63,250 nucleotides of DNA from Acidimicrobiaceae bacterium (GCA_002721305.1 PBKA01000026.1:1-63250), one strand, 5' to 3'; shown: positions 15,957 through 25,715, counted from the first letter of the stretch. The notes: generated by a model not told the origin, from the letters alone. Made by a program: numbers and translations.

Positions 15957-17198
15957 GTGCGACCACCGTCAGTTGACGCCCTGTCTAGATCCTTAACGGA
16001 CGTAGATCTCCCTGCTCCACTTCTAGTGGAGGCAGCGCGTATCGCCATCGCCAACAACGATCCCGAGTCGGCGCGGACCGAGGCACTCAAGCTTCAACGG
16101 TCTTTGTTGGGACCCGCGATCAACGCCACCGGCGTACTTCTCCACACCAACCTGGGCCGCGCGCCACTGGAATATCGGCAGCAGGCGCAAGCAACCAACC
16201 TCGAATTCGACTTGGCTACCGGGGATCGCGGATCTCGGAACAACCACGCTGCAAGTCTGATCTGCAAACTGACCGGGGCCGAAGCAGCGCTGGTTGTCAA
16301 CAACTGTTCAGCTGCTGTGACGTTAGTCCTTGCTGCTTTGGCGCGTGATCGCTCAGTCGCGGTCTCACGGGGAGAACTTGTCGAAATCGGCGGAGGGTTC
16401 CGGGTACCCGACGTGATGTCGGAGTCCGGGGCACACCTGGTGGAAGTAGGAACTACTAATCGAACACGGGTAGCGGACTACCAAGCTGCTTGCCGGCTTC
16501 ACGACACAGCTCTTTTGCTCAAAGTTCATCCTTCCAACTACCGGATCAGTGGCTTCACTGAAGAAGCTTCGGTGGCTGAGCTCAGCGCCCTCGGAACGCC
16601 TGTGGTCGCTGACCTCGGGTCCGGATTCATTGACGAAGCCTGCCAGTGGTTGCGGGACGGAAAGCCGTCATGGCTGCGTGATGAACCCGCAGCAAAGCAA
16701 ACACTGGAAGCTGGCGCTGCTTTGGTGACTTTTTCGTGTGACAAGCTTTTCGGCGGTCCCCAAGCCGGCGTAATAGCAGGACGGGCAGACTTGGTCGACG
16801 CTTGTTCCAAACATCCCCTGATGCGGGCATTTCGGCCCGGGGCGTTGGTGTTAAGCGCCCTTCAACAGACAGCTCTCGCTTATCTTCGCCGGGATGGGGA
16901 CTCGATACCCTTCTGGCGGATGGCACAAACCCCGGTTGCTCAACTATTGGCTCGCGCCGATGCCCTATCTGTTGGTCACACGGTAAATACGATGTCGATG
17001 ACGGGCGGTGGTTCATTGCCCGGAGAGGAGATCCCTTCGGCCGGCGTCCAGTTGGACGGGGATGTCTCAGCGGGACTCCGGGGCGCACCGATACCTGTCA
17101 TCGCGAGGGTGCGCGATCAAACGACGGTAGTAGACCTACGAACTGTCCACCCCGATGATGACACCCTGGTGGCAAAAGCAATTGTCTCCGTCATTTGA
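15957..17198 (+). CDS. selA: L-seryl-tRNA(Sec) selenium transferase
   Basis: A PLP enzyme that converts seryl-tRNA(Sec) to selenocysteinyl-tRNA(Sec) with selenophosphate. 413 residues from GTG. Recognised segments are INATGVLLHTNLGRAPL, AALVVNNCSAAV, SRGELVEIGGGFRVPDVM, LLKVHPSNYRISGF and FSCDKLFGGPQAG, where Lys263 should hold PLP. It is slightly shorter than the E. coli enzyme, mainly at the N-terminus. selB follows after three bases, so this is a selAB operon; the cognate tRNA is at the left edge of the window. Confidence 0.95.
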   Translation: MRPPSVDALSRSLTDVDLPAPLLVEAARIAIANNDPESARTEALKLQRSLLGPAINATGVLLHTNLGRAPLEYRQQAQATNLEFDLATGDRGSRNNHAASLICKLTGAEAALVVNNCSAAVTLVLAALARDRSVAVSRGELVEIGGGFRVPDVMSESGAHLVEVGTTNRTRVADYQAACRLHDTALLLKVHPSNYRISGFTEEASVAELSALGTPVVADLGSGFIDEACQWLRDGKPSWLRDEPAAKQTLEAGAALVTFSCDKLFGGPQAGVIAGRADLVDACSKHPLMRAFRPGALVLSALQQTALAYLRRDGDSIPFWRMAQTPVAQLLARADALSVGHTVNTMSMTGGGSLPGEEIPSAGVQLDGDVSAGLRGAPIPVIARVRDQTTVVDLRTVHPDDDTLVAKAIVSVI

Positions 17199-17201
17199 TC
17201 G

Positions 17202-18920
17202 ATGCATGTAATCGCGACAGCAGGTCATGTCGATCACGGCAAGTCAACTCTGGTCCGGGCGCTCACCGGCACTGACCCAGACCGGCTAGCTGAAGAAAAG
17301 GAACGGGGTCTGACCATCGATTTGGGGTTCGCCTTCACTGAACTGTCCTCGGGTCGCAAGCTGTCATTTGTCGACGTGCCTGGACACATTCGGTTTATCA
17401 AGAACATGCTCGCGGGTGTTGGAGGGGTGGACGCCTGCCTTTTCGTGGTCGCTGCAACCGAAGGTTGGAAACCTCAATCAGAAGAGCACCTTCGTATTCT
17501 TGAACTATTGGGAATCCGTCACGGGGTGATCGCCCTCACCCAGGTTGGGCTTGTTGACGACGAACTCGCGCAACTCGCTCACATGGACGTCGATGAAAGA
17601 GTTGAGGGCAGCTTCCTCGAGGACGCCGAGGTGGTCGCTGTTGACAGTCTCAACGGAACCGGCATCGATGCACTGCGAGAAGCGCTCGATCGTCTGACTG
17701 AGTCTGCTCCTACGGCAAGTGACACGAAGCGACCTCGCCTGTGGATTGATCGAGCTTTCGCGGCTACCGGCGCCGGCAGTGTCGTGACCGGCACCTTGAC
17801 GGGAGGCCGCCTGCGAGTAGACGACGAGGTTTCACTTGTACCTGGGGAAGGGAAAGCGCGAATTCGTGCCGTTCAGACGCAAGGCGAGTCGCGGACCAAA
17901 ATTGATCCCGGACACCGGGTGGCGCTCAACTTGGCAAATGTTGACTATCGGGAACTCGGCCGAGGAATCGCGTTGGTGTTCAACGAGCAATGGCACCGCA
18001 CCCAGAAATTTGATGCATCGATTCAAATTCTTTCGAGTCTCGGCCATGACGTCTCTCGACGGGGAGCATTCTCTCTATACGTCGGTTCAGGCGAATGGTC
18101 CGTCAAGATCCGGGTGTTGGGTCCCGGCCATCTCGCACCGGGCTCTGAGGGGCATATACGGATCTTCTTACCTGAGGAACTCCCACTACTTCCAGGTGAC
18201 AGGTTCGTCCTGCGAGAATCTGGGAGAGACGAAACCGTCGGGGGTGGTCACGTTCTCGATGTCGACCCCGTAACTCGGGCATCTGAAGCCCGACCTGATC
18301 TTTCAGTGGAGCGTGTGATTGCTGAACGCGGATGGGTCACTGTTGACGATCTTGAACGTCTCACTGGGGTGACGACACAGCCGGTATTAGGCCATTGGGT
18401 CGCTTCAGTAACCGTGCTCGCGGCTTTGGAGGAGGAAGTTCGTTCGCTGGTGGAACAAGCTGGCCCTGTCGGCTTGGATATGGCCCTTTTGGATGATCGA
18501 CAGCGATTAGCGGTCAGCAACCTCCAAGACCTCGAAGTCTTTGAGGGCCGCGCACGATCGGTTGACCAAGAAGACATCTTCGTCAATCACCCCGTAGTTG
18601 ACCTACTCGAGGCCGAGCCCTTCTCGCCAACGCAGCCACCCGATCCGTCAGGTGAAGAGATTCGAGGGTTGTTGCAACGTGGGCTGTTAGTTCAAAACGA
18701 CGGCGTGCTCTTTGCCGCGTCATCGATTCACAAAGCGGCGATAGTCGTCGCCCATCTCTTGCAAGGCAAGCCCGAAGGGGTCACAGTCGCCGAAATCAGA
18801 GATGCTCTCGGTACGACCAGAAAATTTGCTTTGCCTATTTGCGCTGTTCTCGACAACACCGGGGTTACTCGACGCAGGGATGATTTGAGAATTGCGGGTC
18901 CGCGGTTGCCTGAACTTTGA
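17202..18920 (+). CDS. selB: Selenocysteine-specific elongation factor
   Basis: GTPase that carries Sec-tRNA to UGA codons marked by a SECIS element. G1 is AGHVDHGKSTLVRALTG, G3 is DVPGH, and ERGLTIDLGFAF covers the switch I region. EF-Tu-like beta-barrel domains follow (FAATGAGSVVTGTLTGG, FVLRESGRDETVGGG), then C-terminal winged-helix repeats that bind the mRNA hairpin. 572 residues, a little shorter than the E. coli protein. Three bases separate it from selA. Its presence implies at least one true selenoprotein gene elsewhere in the genome. Confidence 0.95.
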   Translation: MHVIATAGHVDHGKSTLVRALTGTDPDRLAEEKERGLTIDLGFAFTELSSGRKLSFVDVPGHIRFIKNMLAGVGGVDACLFVVAATEGWKPQSEEHLRILELLGIRHGVIALTQVGLVDDELAQLAHMDVDERVEGSFLEDAEVVAVDSLNGTGIDALREALDRLTESAPTASDTKRPRLWIDRAFAATGAGSVVTGTLTGGRLRVDDEVSLVPGEGKARIRAVQTQGESRTKIDPGHRVALNLANVDYRELGRGIALVFNEQWHRTQKFDASIQILSSLGHDVSRRGAFSLYVGSGEWSVKIRVLGPGHLAPGSEGHIRIFLPEELPLLPGDRFVLRESGRDETVGGGHVLDVDPVTRASEARPDLSVERVIAERGWVTVDDLERLTGVTTQPVLGHWVASVTVLAALEEEVRSLVEQAGPVGLDMALLDDRQRLAVSNLQDLEVFEGRARSVDQEDIFVNHPVVDLLEAEPFSPTQPPDPSGEEIRGLLQRGLLVQNDGVLFAASSIHKAAIVVAHLLQGKPEGVTVAEIRDALGTTRKFALPICAVLDNTGVTRRRDDLRIAGPRLPEL

Positions 18921-18955
18921 TTTGCGGGACTCGGAGGTACCAGCGGCTTAAGGCT

Positions 18956-19228
18956 TCAGGAAACAGCCTCACCGTCGAGAACAAGCAGCATTTGTCTTCG
19001 TTCGGCCTCGTTTGCGCCACCCCAAATGCCATGAGGTTCGCGAATGTCAAGGGCATAAGACAGACAGTCTTCTCTGACCGAACATTGGGCACATATGGCC
19101 TTGGCTCGCGCTTCTCGGCCTAACTTTTCATCCTTGCGTTCAAATCTGGGCGGTGGAAAGAAAACCGTTGATTGTGGCCCTCGACACGCAGCTTTGTGCT
19201 CCCAACTGTCATCAGGCAATGCAGCCAT
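18956..19228 (-). CDS. WhiB-family transcriptional regulator
   Basis: 90 residues from ATG 19228, which has GGGGAG about six bases upstream; a longer frame starts at 19312. The four Cys that hold a 4Fe-4S cluster are in AACRGP, CAQCSVREDC, and the family turn motif GIWGG follows, then a basic tail (EAERRQM). WhiB proteins are confined to Actinobacteria and their phages and partner with the primary sigma factor, so this is also a good taxonomic marker. Which Wbl subgroup it belongs to is uncertain. Confidence 0.93.
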   Translation of the reverse strand: MAALPDDSWEHKAACRGPQSTVFFPPPRFERKDEKLGREARAKAICAQCSVREDCLSYALDIREPHGIWGGANEAERRQMLLVLDGEAVS

Positions 19229-19399
19229 AATTTGCTCCCCCCAATGTGCCTCCGCAGGCAATCTAGGCGCGCGAACATCACGGAGGCAAGAAAAAATCGA
19301 AAAACGATTCAATTTTTGAAACTAGGCTCTTGCAGGACTTATTTCCGATTTTCAGGCCGTGATTTGGTTATTTCTGCTCTCCCGGCTGGCGAGTCATAG

Positions 19400-20719
19400 C
19401 TATGTGCGCCGCATCTGTCGATAGTCGATAGCCCCGCCTTCTTCGGGCTCGACTTCCAGTACGAGACCTTCAAGCCCCACGATGCGAGCTGGTTCACCTT
19501 CTTTGATGGGCGTTAGCCGATTGACTCGAGCTCGCCATTGGGCATTCTCGTACAGTACGAGCCCATCGGGGGCAAGGTCCGTTGCCGCCTGGGTCATTTC
19601 GCCGATCATCCATTCCCTACCCAAGGTGCTCGTGCCGTATCTCGTTCGTATCAGTGCAGGCATGCCCGACATCACGAAGGCAAGGGTTAAGCCGATTCCC
19701 CCGCAGAGTGTTAACCAGTTCACAGAATGACTGGCGAAGAGGCGAAGCGAGCCGATGATCAAGAGTGCAATACCAGCCACGGTCCAAAAACGAGGGACTC
19801 CAGTTTGAAGATCGATCGCGAACCCGAGCATCGCTACCACCAGGGCCACAAGCGCCCATATGCGGATATCAAGAACTCCCAGCCCATAGCAAGCAAGCAA
19901 CAAAGAGCCACATCCCACTCCTCCCGCTACGCCGATACCGCCTGTGAAAAAATCGAGGAGCAACATGGACATGCCAACGAGAAGCAACAGATATGCGACC
20001 GCTGGACTCGCGACGGTGTGGAACAACTGATCGATGAGCGACAGCTTGTTGAAAGTGACAGTGACATCGCTGGCGACTGAGCGTTGCACTAACCCGCCCT
20101 CTTGTTCGATCTCAGTTGAGATTTTCTCGATCAAGTCAACATCTTCCATCGCGAGTAAGAACTCACCAAGGGTGGGTGCCATCACTTGGATGAGGCCGTC
20201 GTCCACGGCATCCTGACCCCTGCGCAGTTCATGGGCACCAACTGCCGGGAGAGACTCCGCTGGGGTTTCAAACTCTGCGAAGTTTCCGATTCGACTCCCC
20301 GGGGCAATACCTGAATAGTCGGCTGCTTGGACGAGATGTGCTGCTGCACCTTGCGCTGTGGCTCCACTTTGACCTATCCAGGCGCCGACGGGTACCAGCG
20401 AGCCCTCTATGTTCTCCAAGAGTTCAAGCATTTCCGGTTGGTTCGAGGCACTTCCGGGGCTGTTGACCTGTAAAACGATGGCAAGTGCCCAGTGGCGTTG
20501 CGCGTCTTCAAGTTGCGAGTCGATGTAGTCAATTTCGATGGGGTCTAAGAGCCCACTTACTTCGATGATGCGGATCTCTCGGGCATGCTCGTGGCCCGTA
20601 TGTGATGCAGCCGGCGAACCGAAAAACACTGTCGTACCGACACAGGCGATCATTAAAGCCGCGGCGACGCGATACGTGCGCTTCAATTTGGTCAAAGGTT
20701 TACCCATCAGCCGGTCCAT
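19400..20719 (-). CDS. NfeD-like membrane protein with a degenerate ClpP-type protease domain
   Basis: About 440 residues; ATG 20719 is one of several possible starts (20761 and 20704 are others). A signal-like segment (RVAAALMIACVGTTVFF) leads to an extracytoplasmic ClpP-like domain, then four to five membrane spans and a C-terminal OB-like NfeD domain (REWMIGEMTQA, ARIVGLEGLVLEVEP). Active NfeD proteases have a catalytic Ser in a GARAASAG-type motif; here the aligned stretch reads SGATAQGAA, so Ser is replaced, and no clear catalytic Lys follows. It may act as a membrane scaffold without proteolysis. Confidence 0.8.
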   Translation of the reverse strand: MDRLMGKPLTKLKRTYRVAAALMIACVGTTVFFGSPAASHTGHEHAREIRIIEVSGLLDPIEIDYIDSQLEDAQRHWALAIVLQVNSPGSASNQPEMLELLENIEGSLVPVGAWIGQSGATAQGAAAHLVQAADYSGIAPGSRIGNFAEFETPAESLPAVGAHELRRGQDAVDDGLIQVMAPTLGEFLLAMEDVDLIEKISTEIEQEGGLVQRSVASDVTVTFNKLSLIDQLFHTVASPAVAYLLLLVGMSMLLLDFFTGGIGVAGGVGCGSLLLACYGLGVLDIRIWALVALVVAMLGFAIDLQTGVPRFWTVAGIALLIIGSLRLFASHSVNWLTLCGGIGLTLAFVMSGMPALIRTRYGTSTLGREWMIGEMTQAATDLAPDGLVLYENAQWRARVNRLTPIKEGEPARIVGLEGLVLEVEPEEGGAIDYRQMRRT

Positions 20720-20824
20720 GGTTGTCCCGCCAAGACTACAGAGCGGGTGTCTGTCTCCCATTCTCTCGAATGTTGACGGCGGGGCACCTCGCTATCCGGT
20801 TACATGCGACTAGCCTCGGGGGCG

Positions 20825-21319
20825 ATGACTACTGTCCTTCTGGCAAGTGACGCGGACTGGCTGATCGAAGAGGTGCGCTCTGCGCTTAGCGATCCTGGGA
20901 CCATTGTCAATTTGGTGCGCGCGGGTGCCGATGTCCGTGAGGCCGTGTCTACTCAAGCACCGGATTTGGTCATTCTCGATTTACAGATCGGCAACATGGG
21001 CGGGATGGCGACATCCATGGATCTTCGCCTCGAAATCGGCGCGGGGAGAGTCGCGTCGGTGCCGATTTTGATGCTCTTAGATCGTGCCGCAGATGTTTAC
21101 TTGGCTCAACAAGCTGGAGCCCAAGGGTGGCTGGTAAAGCCACTGGACGCGTTTCGCTTAAAGATGGCCGCGGTGCAGCTACTGTCAGGTGAGGATATGC
21201 GTGACGACATAGTCAATGACTCAGGGGCGTCACTGGACGACGACTCCGCGGATCTAGCTGGAGTCGAAACCGACGAGGCTGAACAAGTTCACCCCGAAGA
21301 GACTCCTCAGGTTACTTAA
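20825..21319 (+). CDS. Stand-alone response-regulator receiver protein with acidic tail
   Basis: 164 residues from ATG 20825, preceded by a G-rich site. A CheY-like receiver fold is present: LASDADW at the start, the phospho-acceptor Asp in [13 protein letters not shown], and the conserved Lys in GWLVKPLDA. There is no DNA-binding or enzyme domain. Instead the last 35-40 residues are strongly acidic ([22 protein letters not shown]). No histidine kinase is nearby. It diverges from the NfeD-like gene. Confidence 0.82.
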   Translation: MTTVLLASDADWLIEEVRSALSDPGTIVNLVRAGADVREAVSTQAPDLVILDLQIGNMGGMATSMDLRLEIGAGRVASVPILMLLDRAADVYLAQQAGAQGWLVKPLDAFRLKMAAVQLLSGEDMRDDIVNDSGASLDDDSADLAGVETDEAEQVHPEETPQVT

Positions 21320-21398
21320 CGCCGGTTGTGGGTTGTCGATGAAGCCTGCGGAATCATGATGTATTTGCGGTAGCGTCGGGAACTCCAGAATGTTATGA

Positions 21399-21475
<77 letters not shown>

Positions 21476-21536
21476 GAAAGCGTCAACTGATTATTGCAAT
21501 CAGGTCGCCGGGTTTCAGGTATACGGGGAGGGTGAA

Positions 21537-22250
21537 GTGATCGATCCAACAGGTCGGGTGATGATGATTAGTGGCGCGAACCGCGGCATTGGAGCTGCTC
21601 TAGCTCAACAATTTCATTCCGACGGTTGGATTGTGAGTCTCGGCGCGCGAAATATTGGCGATCTGCGGTCATCGATCCAGGGGTGGGCGGATCAAGATGT
21701 CTCCTGTCACGAGTACGACGCTCTGGACCCGGCGAGCGGCGATGCGTGGGTGAACGCGACCATGGATCTACACGGACGTGTAGATGGTTTGACCAATAAT
21801 GCCGGGATCGGCCACATGGAGTCGTTAGCTGATCTTTCCGAAGATGTTCTGGACGAAATGTGGGCAGTGAACGTCAAGGGTCCATTGCATCTAATCCGGC
21901 AGGCCCTTCCCTTGTTGGCGGCTTCGGGTGAAGGACGAATTGTAAATGTCGTCTCGCTGTCCGGGAAGAGAGTGAAAGGAACGTTTGCGCCCGGATATGC
22001 GATGAGTAAACACGCGTTTTTGGCTCTGCATCACGCTGTCCGCCACGCGACGTTCGACGACGGTATTCGTGTCACTGCCATTTGTCCGGGTTATGTGGAG
22101 ACCGATATGACGTCAAGTTTTGGGGTGGATCCGGCAATCATGATTCAACCCGAGGATCTGGCTGAGACGGTGGCGACGGTCGTTCGGCTACCCAACACCG
22201 CGACCGTCGCTGAAGTTTTGATGACATGTGAGCCGGAGGTTTTGGGATAA
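21537..22250 (+). CDS. Short-chain dehydrogenase/reductase
   Basis: 237 residues. GTG 21537 is chosen because GGGGAGG lies just upstream and a longer frame would begin inside the tRNA gene. The cofactor motif SGANRGIGAALAQ, the NNAGIG segment, and the catalytic Ser, Tyr and Lys (VVSLSGKR, YAMSKHA) are all present; CPGYVETDM follows. It is probably an NAD(P)-dependent alcohol or ketone oxidoreductase. The acyl-CoA synthetase pseudogene and the MDR oxidoreductase follow closely on the same strand, which hints at a catabolic gene set for a lipid-like or aromatic acid. Confidence 0.88.
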   Translation: MIDPTGRVMMISGANRGIGAALAQQFHSDGWIVSLGARNIGDLRSSIQGWADQDVSCHEYDALDPASGDAWVNATMDLHGRVDGLTNNAGIGHMESLADLSEDVLDEMWAVNVKGPLHLIRQALPLLAASGEGRIVNVVSLSGKRVKGTFAPGYAMSKHAFLALHHAVRHATFDDGIRVTAICPGYVETDMTSSFGVDPAIMIQPEDLAETVATVVRLPNTATVAEVLMTCEPEVLG

Positions 22251-22258
22251 TCGCAACA

Positions 22259-23752
22259 ATGAACATTGCGGAGCTCCTACAACAGAACCCCAGGCCTAGC
22301 GATGTCGCGTTAATTGATCGCTCCAAAGAACCAGTTCGGGAAGTCTCGGTTGCGGAGATAACACACCAAGTCCACGTGTTCGCTCAAGCTCTTGTTGATC
22401 TGGGTTTACCTCCCGGTTCTCGCGTCGGGCTGCTGGCAGGCAACCTTGGTGAGTACTACACAGTGATGTTTGGAGCTCCAGCTGCGGGGATGGTGTTTGT
22501 CCCACTCAATACCAGGCTGCCTGAGTCCGCTTTGTTGTACATAATTCAAGACGCAGACCTGAAGTTGCTCGTAACTGATGATGCGCACGCGGCGTTGCAG
22601 TCGGAAGTACCGAAAGTTGTCATCGGTTCAACGCAGTGGGACCAGATGATGAACGGAGAGCCCGCAGAGAAGGCTGTCGATGTTCTTCCTAATGACGTGG
22701 CCATTCAGATCTACACGTCGGGTTCGACTGGAAAGCCGAAGGGGGTTTTGTTGTCACATGAGAATGTGACCTTCACTGTGCTCGAATATGGTGGTGCGCT
22801 CCCCGGTGAAGTGATGTTGGTGTCAGCGCCGCTGTACCACAAGAACGCTTCCATGGCATCGAAGCTTGCCTTTGCCAGCGGAGGGAGGGTGGTCCTACTT
22901 CCTCAATTCGCGGCAAGCGAATACCTTCAAGCCATCACCGAACACAAGGTGACCATGTGTTCGGGTGTGCCAACTATGTATGCGTTGGTGACGGCTGAAT
23001 TGCAGAAGGCGCCTGAGCGCCACGATCTTTCGTCGGTGCAGCGCGTCCTGATCGGTTCTGCGCCTCTAACCGAGGCTCTGTTCGACGATGTCCAGAGGCT
23101 TTTCCCTCATGCTTTGGTTACCAACGGCTACGGAACGACAGAAGCGGTTCTGGAGTTTGGACCGCACCCTCAAAGTCTTCCAAGACCAAAAATCTCTCTC
23201 GGTTGTGAACATCCGAGTGTGCAATTGAAGTTGGTTGATCCGGACAGTGGAGCAGAATCCGACTATGGCGAGTTGTGGGTCAAATCCAAGGGTGTGATGC
23301 TCGGTTATCACGGGCTGCCAGAAGCGAACGCCCAACGGCTAACCGATGGGTGGTATCACACCGGTGATTTGATGCGACGCGATGACGAAGGCTGGTATTT
23401 CTTTGTTGGGCGCGTCGACGACATGTTCGTTTGCGCGGGCGAGAACATTTATCCCGACTCCGTTTAGCAAATGCTGGAACGACACCCAGCGGTGCATCAA
23501 GCAGTTGTCGTTCCAGTTACGGATGAACTGAAGGGTCAACTGCCCACGGCCTTCATACGCAGTGAAGCCGGCATCCACATAACTGTCGACGACGTTAAAC
23601 AGTACGCTCTGAGGAACGGCCCGGCCTACGCCCACCCTCGCCACGTCTGGTTCGTTGATGAGATACCGCTGGCTTCGACCGCCAAAATCGATCGAGCGGA
23701 ACTCACCAGAAATGCTGAAGAATTAGTGAGATCGGACACGGAGGCTCAATGA
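22259..23752 (+). pseudogene. AMP-forming acyl-CoA synthetase interrupted by one in-frame amber codon
   Basis: The two parts share one frame and together make a normal length of 497 residues. The first 402 residues hold the ATP motif YTSGSTGKPKGVLLSHENV, the NGYGTTEAV motif and WYHTGDLMRRDDEGWYFFVGRVDD. TAG at 23465-23467 sits in GENIYPDSV-stop-QMLERHPAV, exactly where the family has Glu (GAG), so one base change explains it. The remaining 95 residues carry the C-terminal lid with the conserved Lys region (STAKIDRAEL). Either a recent nonsense mutation, a sequencing or assembly error, or readthrough. The last four bases overlap the next start. Confidence 0.85.
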
Positions 23753-24762
23753 AAGCGATTGTCTTTGACGAACATGGTCCGATCGACGTACTCGAGTATC
23801 GGGACATCGACGAGCCGCCCTTGCAGCCGGGCCAAGTTCGTGTTGCAGTGCGTTCATGTTCATTGAACTATCACGACGTTTTCACCCGTCAAGGAATGCC
23901 GGGGATCAAGGTTCCATTGCCCGGGATCCCTGGCTGTGACTGTGCGGGAGTGGTAGCTGAACTGGCAGACGACGTGCAGGGTTGGGGCCTAGGTGACCGA
24001 GTTCTCGTCGACCCTGTTCGATACGAGGACGGGAAGTTATGGATGATTGGCGACACCCTGTGGGGGGCGTACGCGGAATATGTGGTTGTGACCGCCGAAC
24101 AGTTGATTTCGCTTCCCGAAGAGGTGTCGTTCGATGACGCCGCATGCCTTCCGGTCGCTTACGGCACCGCACATCGGATGATGTTGACTCGAGGAGAAGT
24201 CACTGGCGATGATTCTGTTCTGATCTTGGGTGCAAGCGGAGGAGTAGGGACCAGCGCACTGTTGCTGGCGAAAATGTGTGGTGCTTCAGTGATCGCTGCC
24301 GCGGGGACTGACGAGAAATGCGAGCAATTAAAGGCGTTAGGGGCCGATGAAACAATCAATTACAGCACCACGGACTTCGTGAAGTATTGCCGTGAGAACA
24401 CAGGAAGTCTCTTCGGTGGCGGCGGATACGACGTGGTGGTGAATTTCACCGGGGGGGACACATGGGCAAAGTCCCTCAAGTGCGTCAAACTCGGCGGCAG
24501 AGTCCTCACGTGCGGCGCGACCGCAGGTTTCGATCCGCCGACTGACTTACGATTCATTTGGACTGCGGAAATGGACATCCGGGGGTCTAATGGGTGGCAA
24601 CGCAGCGATCTTGATCAGCTGCTTCACTTGACGAGAGTCGGGGAGTTCTCTCCCGTAATCGACTCGCGGGTCGCTCTCAAAGAAGGCATCGCTGCGCATC
24701 GAGCCCTCGAAGAACGCAGGTTCTTCGGGAAAATCGTGATCAATGCCGATGCCACAATCTGA
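23749..24762 (+). CDS. MDR-family zinc-type alcohol dehydrogenase/quinone oxidoreductase
   Basis: 337 residues of the medium-chain dehydrogenase superfamily. GroES-like N-terminal part has NYHDVFTRQG and PGIPGCDCAGVV; the nucleotide site is LILGASGGVGTSALLLAKMCGA. The structural-zinc Cys cluster is not visible, so it is closer to quinone oxidoreductases or zinc-free alcohol dehydrogenases. The start overlaps the end of the acyl-CoA synthetase frame (ATGA), so it was part of that operon. It ends eight bases from the convergent PhyH gene. Confidence 0.86.
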   Translation: MKAIVFDEHGPIDVLEYRDIDEPPLQPGQVRVAVRSCSLNYHDVFTRQGMPGIKVPLPGIPGCDCAGVVAELADDVQGWGLGDRVLVDPVRYEDGKLWMIGDTLWGAYAEYVVVTAEQLISLPEEVSFDDAACLPVAYGTAHRMMLTRGEVTGDDSVLILGASGGVGTSALLLAKMCGASVIAAAGTDEKCEQLKALGADETINYSTTDFVKYCRENTGSLFGGGGYDVVVNFTGGDTWAKSLKCVKLGGRVLTCGATAGFDPPTDLRFIWTAEMDIRGSNGWQRSDLDQLLHLTRVGEFSPVIDSRVALKEGIAAHRALEERRFFGKIVINADATI

Positions 24763-24769
24763 ATCAAAT

Positions 24770-25672
24770 TTATGAAATTAGACGCGGAACTCTTTCGGTC
24801 TGATGTGAGTAGGGGAACTCATCTGCAAATCCTGCCAAGAATTTGAACATTTCTGGGTCGTCGCAATCATCAGCTAGTTCTTGGGGGAAGAGGTTCTTGA
24901 TGTCGTCTTGGGGTAGCACCATGTAGTGCCGGAAATAGTTGGCGATCGACAACCTCATGCCTTCGGTCAAACGAGGGAAAGCCCCGTGCCATGTAGCGCC
25001 GTGGAAAACGATGAGGGATCCGGCTGGGGCTTCCACTGGTACAGCCAACTCAACCGCCTCGGGGAATCGCGGTGGCTCCATGCGACGGTGGGATCCCGGG
25101 ACGTACGCCATCGCTCCCCCGTCTCGGCTGTAGTCGGTGATGCACCAGTTGGTGTTAGCGGTCAGCGCATTGCGCCCCCATGGGCGCGGTACCGCCATTT
25201 GGTCACAGTGCAACCCCAGGTTGCGTCCATACCCAAATTCTCCCTGCCACTTGATAAACGCGTTGTGACTGCTAAAGCGCGTGGCGTTTTGGCCTATCAG
25301 GTGACGGATCAGTGCCACGGCTACCGGGTTGATGGCGAGATTGCGGAACAGGCGATTTCGTGCACAGAGTTGTTGGACCAAGAATTGGGTTGGTTCGCCG
25401 TGATCTCCACTGAAGCGCGCTAGCACGTTCTCATCAGCACTCATCGTGAGTGGAGCCTCCGGGCCTTTATTAAGAGAGAAGCCACATCCGACTATTTCTT
25501 CAGCTTCGAGCAGCAACTGTTCACCGATGGCTCGAATAGTCTCCGGTTCGATTCCGGTTTTTTCGGGCGGGACGACACACAGGCCGTCCACTTCGAGCTG
25601 CAGAACAAATGGCTCAAGTTCAAGTTCTTGAATTTGTGAACTCAACCGGGTTTGCAGTGGCGTTGTCTCCAT
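24770..25672 (-). CDS. Phytanoyl-CoA dioxygenase (PhyH) family protein
   Basis: 300 residues. The Fe(II) ligands are visible: HxD as HCD in GLHCDQMAVPRPWG and the distal His in FHGATWHGAFPR, followed by an Arg for 2-oxoglutarate in EGMRLSIANYF. These enzymes hydroxylate small molecules or acyl chains using oxygen and 2-oxoglutarate. GSHRRMEPPRFPE is a typical connecting segment. It is convergent with the MDR gene and has no obvious partner; the substrate is unknown. Confidence 0.85.
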   Translation of the reverse strand: METTPLQTRLSSQIQELELEPFVLQLEVDGLCVVPPEKTGIEPETIRAIGEQLLLEAEEIVGCGFSLNKGPEAPLTMSADENVLARFSGDHGEPTQFLVQQLCARNRLFRNLAINPVAVALIRHLIGQNATRFSSHNAFIKWQGEFGYGRNLGLHCDQMAVPRPWGRNALTANTNWCITDYSRDGGAMAYVPGSHRRMEPPRFPEAVELAVPVEAPAGSLIVFHGATWHGAFPRLTEGMRLSIANYFRHYMVLPQDDIKNLFPQELADDCDDPEMFKFLAGFADEFPYSHQTERVPRLIS

Positions 25673-25715
25673 GGAACGAAACTAGCTTGTTCTGCTCACC
25701 GGTCGCTCCCTGGTC

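Noticed and set aside
23465-23467. Amber codon as pyrrolysine or other recoding
   Set aside because: TAG ends several ordinary genes in the window and the homologous residue is Glu, so mutation or error is simpler.
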